Positions 5,434 to 5,959 of a stretch of DNA of 5,959 bases are shown piece by piece (the first letter of the stretch is position 1; each line of letters starts with the position of its first letter). The notes under the pieces were generated by a model, which was not told the origin of the DNA, made no database searches, and was given only the letters and a program-made list of their open reading frames with translations. The stretch is from Rhodococcus_D sp039923155 (GTDB lineage Bacteria > Actinomycetota > Actinomycetes > Mycobacteriales > Mycobacteriaceae), in contig JBDTDI010000263.1 in NCBI GenBank assembly GCA_039923155.1, forward strand, positions 1 through 5,959, read 5' to 3'. The translations under genes and the position numbers were made by a program.

Positions 5434-5959
5434 GCCCGACCTGCTCGGCCAGTGGACCGTGGCCGGGCGCCTCGCGTCCTCCCGCGTGGTGTTCGGACCG
5501 CACGAGACCAACCTCGGGCGGGGGCGCGCGCTGTCGTCGGCACACGTCGATCACTACCGCCGTCGGGCGGCCGGCGGGGCCGGGATCGTGGTCGTCGAGA
5601 CCGCGTCGGTGCACCCGGGCGACTGGCCCTACGAGCGGGCGCCGTTGGCGGCGGAGTGCGGGCCGGGGTGGGCCGCCGTGCGCGCTGCGTGTGGGCCACA
5701 CGGGTCCCTGGTCCTCGCAAGTCTCGGGCACACCGGGGGTCAGGGGTCCAGCGCGTGGTCCCGGTCGGCGCTGTGGGCGCCGTCGCGGTTCACCGACCCG
5801 ATCAGCGGCGAGCAGCCGATGGCGATGGAGGCCACCGAGCTGGCCGCACTGGTCGACGGCTTCGTGGCGGCCGCCCGGGGTGCGTCGGGCGCCGGTCTGG
5901 ACGGGGTGGAGGTGGACGCCGGATCGCGGAGCCTGCTGCGCCAGTACCACTCGGGGCTG
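5420..5959 (+). CDS. Mycofactocin-associated FadH/OYE-family oxidoreductase (partial, runs off the end)
   Basis: The first 180 codons of a flavoprotein of the old yellow enzyme/2,4-dienoyl-CoA reductase type; the full family is several hundred residues longer. The N-terminal barrel strand reads LASSRVVFGPHETNLGRGRALS (18-39), followed by YRRRAAGGAGIVVVETASVHPGDWPYERAPLA (46-77), a segment I recognise from the OYE-like group that co-occurs with mycofactocin genes. The family segment usually written VEVHAAHGYLL.QFLSP appears here as VEVDAGSRSLLRQYHSG (163-179), so both usual His positions are changed (Asp166, Ser169). The GTG at 5420 lies inside the mftD end (14-nt overlap, different frame) without a clear ribosome binding site, which implies translational coupling; a GTG at codon 14 is a less likely alternative. 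Its substrate is not known to me; its place in the operon suggests a mycofactocin-linked redox step. The C-terminal iron-sulfur and NAD(P)H parts, if present, are outside the window. Confidence 0.88.
   Translation, partial: MPPAEPDLLGQWTVAGRLASSRVVFGPHETNLGRGRALSSAHVDHYRRRAAGGAGIVVVETASVHPGDWPYERAPLAAECGPGWAAVRAACGPHGSLVLASLGHTGGQGSSAWSRSALWAPSRFTDPISGEQPMAMEATELAALVDGFVAAARGASGAGLDGVEVDAGSRSLLRQYHSGL

Noticed and set aside
4561..5511. 316-residue minus-strand open frame opposite mftD
   Set aside because: It overlaps an intact MftD and the next gene start, with no visible domain or ribosome binding site.
1..5959. A wholly new biosynthetic or defence system
   Set aside because: The cluster is recognisable as mycofactocin biosynthesis, a described pathway; only details look unusual.

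Overview
This window is a GC-rich, high-density stretch of bacterial DNA, most likely from an actinobacterium. The base composition, the frequent GTG starts and the gene content all point that way; a precise genus cannot be read from it. The core is the front part of a mycofactocin (mft) biosynthesis locus. Mycofactocin is a ribosomally made, peptide-derived redox cofactor known mainly from mycobacteria and relatives.

Layout. On the minus strand lies a DEAD-box RNA helicase of the DeaD/CsdA type (42-1811). It is preceded, 12 nt upstream on the same strand, by a TetR-family regulator assigned as mftR (1824-2426). A 77-bp divergent spacer (2427-2503) separates mftR from the plus-strand biosynthetic genes and carries an imperfect palindrome that is a plausible MftR operator. 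On the plus strand follow mftA (36-residue precursor peptide ending in MCGVY), mftB (PqqD-like peptide chaperone), mftC (radical SAM/SPASM maturase), a 77-nt spacer with a strong hairpin between two copies of the same Shine-Dalgarno sequence, mftD (FMN-dependent dehydrogenase of the glycolate oxidase family), and the first 180 codons of an FadH/OYE-family flavoprotein of the type that accompanies mycofactocin loci, which runs off the window end.

How the genes work together, from established knowledge of the pathway. MftB presents MftA to MftC. MftC oxidatively decarboxylates the C-terminal tyrosine and cross-links it to the preceding valine. A peptidase (MftE) releases the Val-Tyr-derived product AHDP. 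MftD oxidatively deaminates AHDP to pre-mycofactocin, and MftF glycosylates it. MftE and MftF are not in this window; mftD is instead followed directly by the OYE-like gene. MftR is expected to repress the divergent promoter.

The cluster itself is a described system, so I do not claim a new one. The less-explained points are the altered active sites of MftD and the OYE-like protein relative to their superfamilies, the duplicated ribosome-binding sequence around a hairpin before mftD, the operator-like palindrome and its repeats, and the close coupling of mftR to an RNA helicase gene. No tRNA, rRNA, CRISPR array or insertion sequence was seen, and no stretch over 300 bases lacks a gene.
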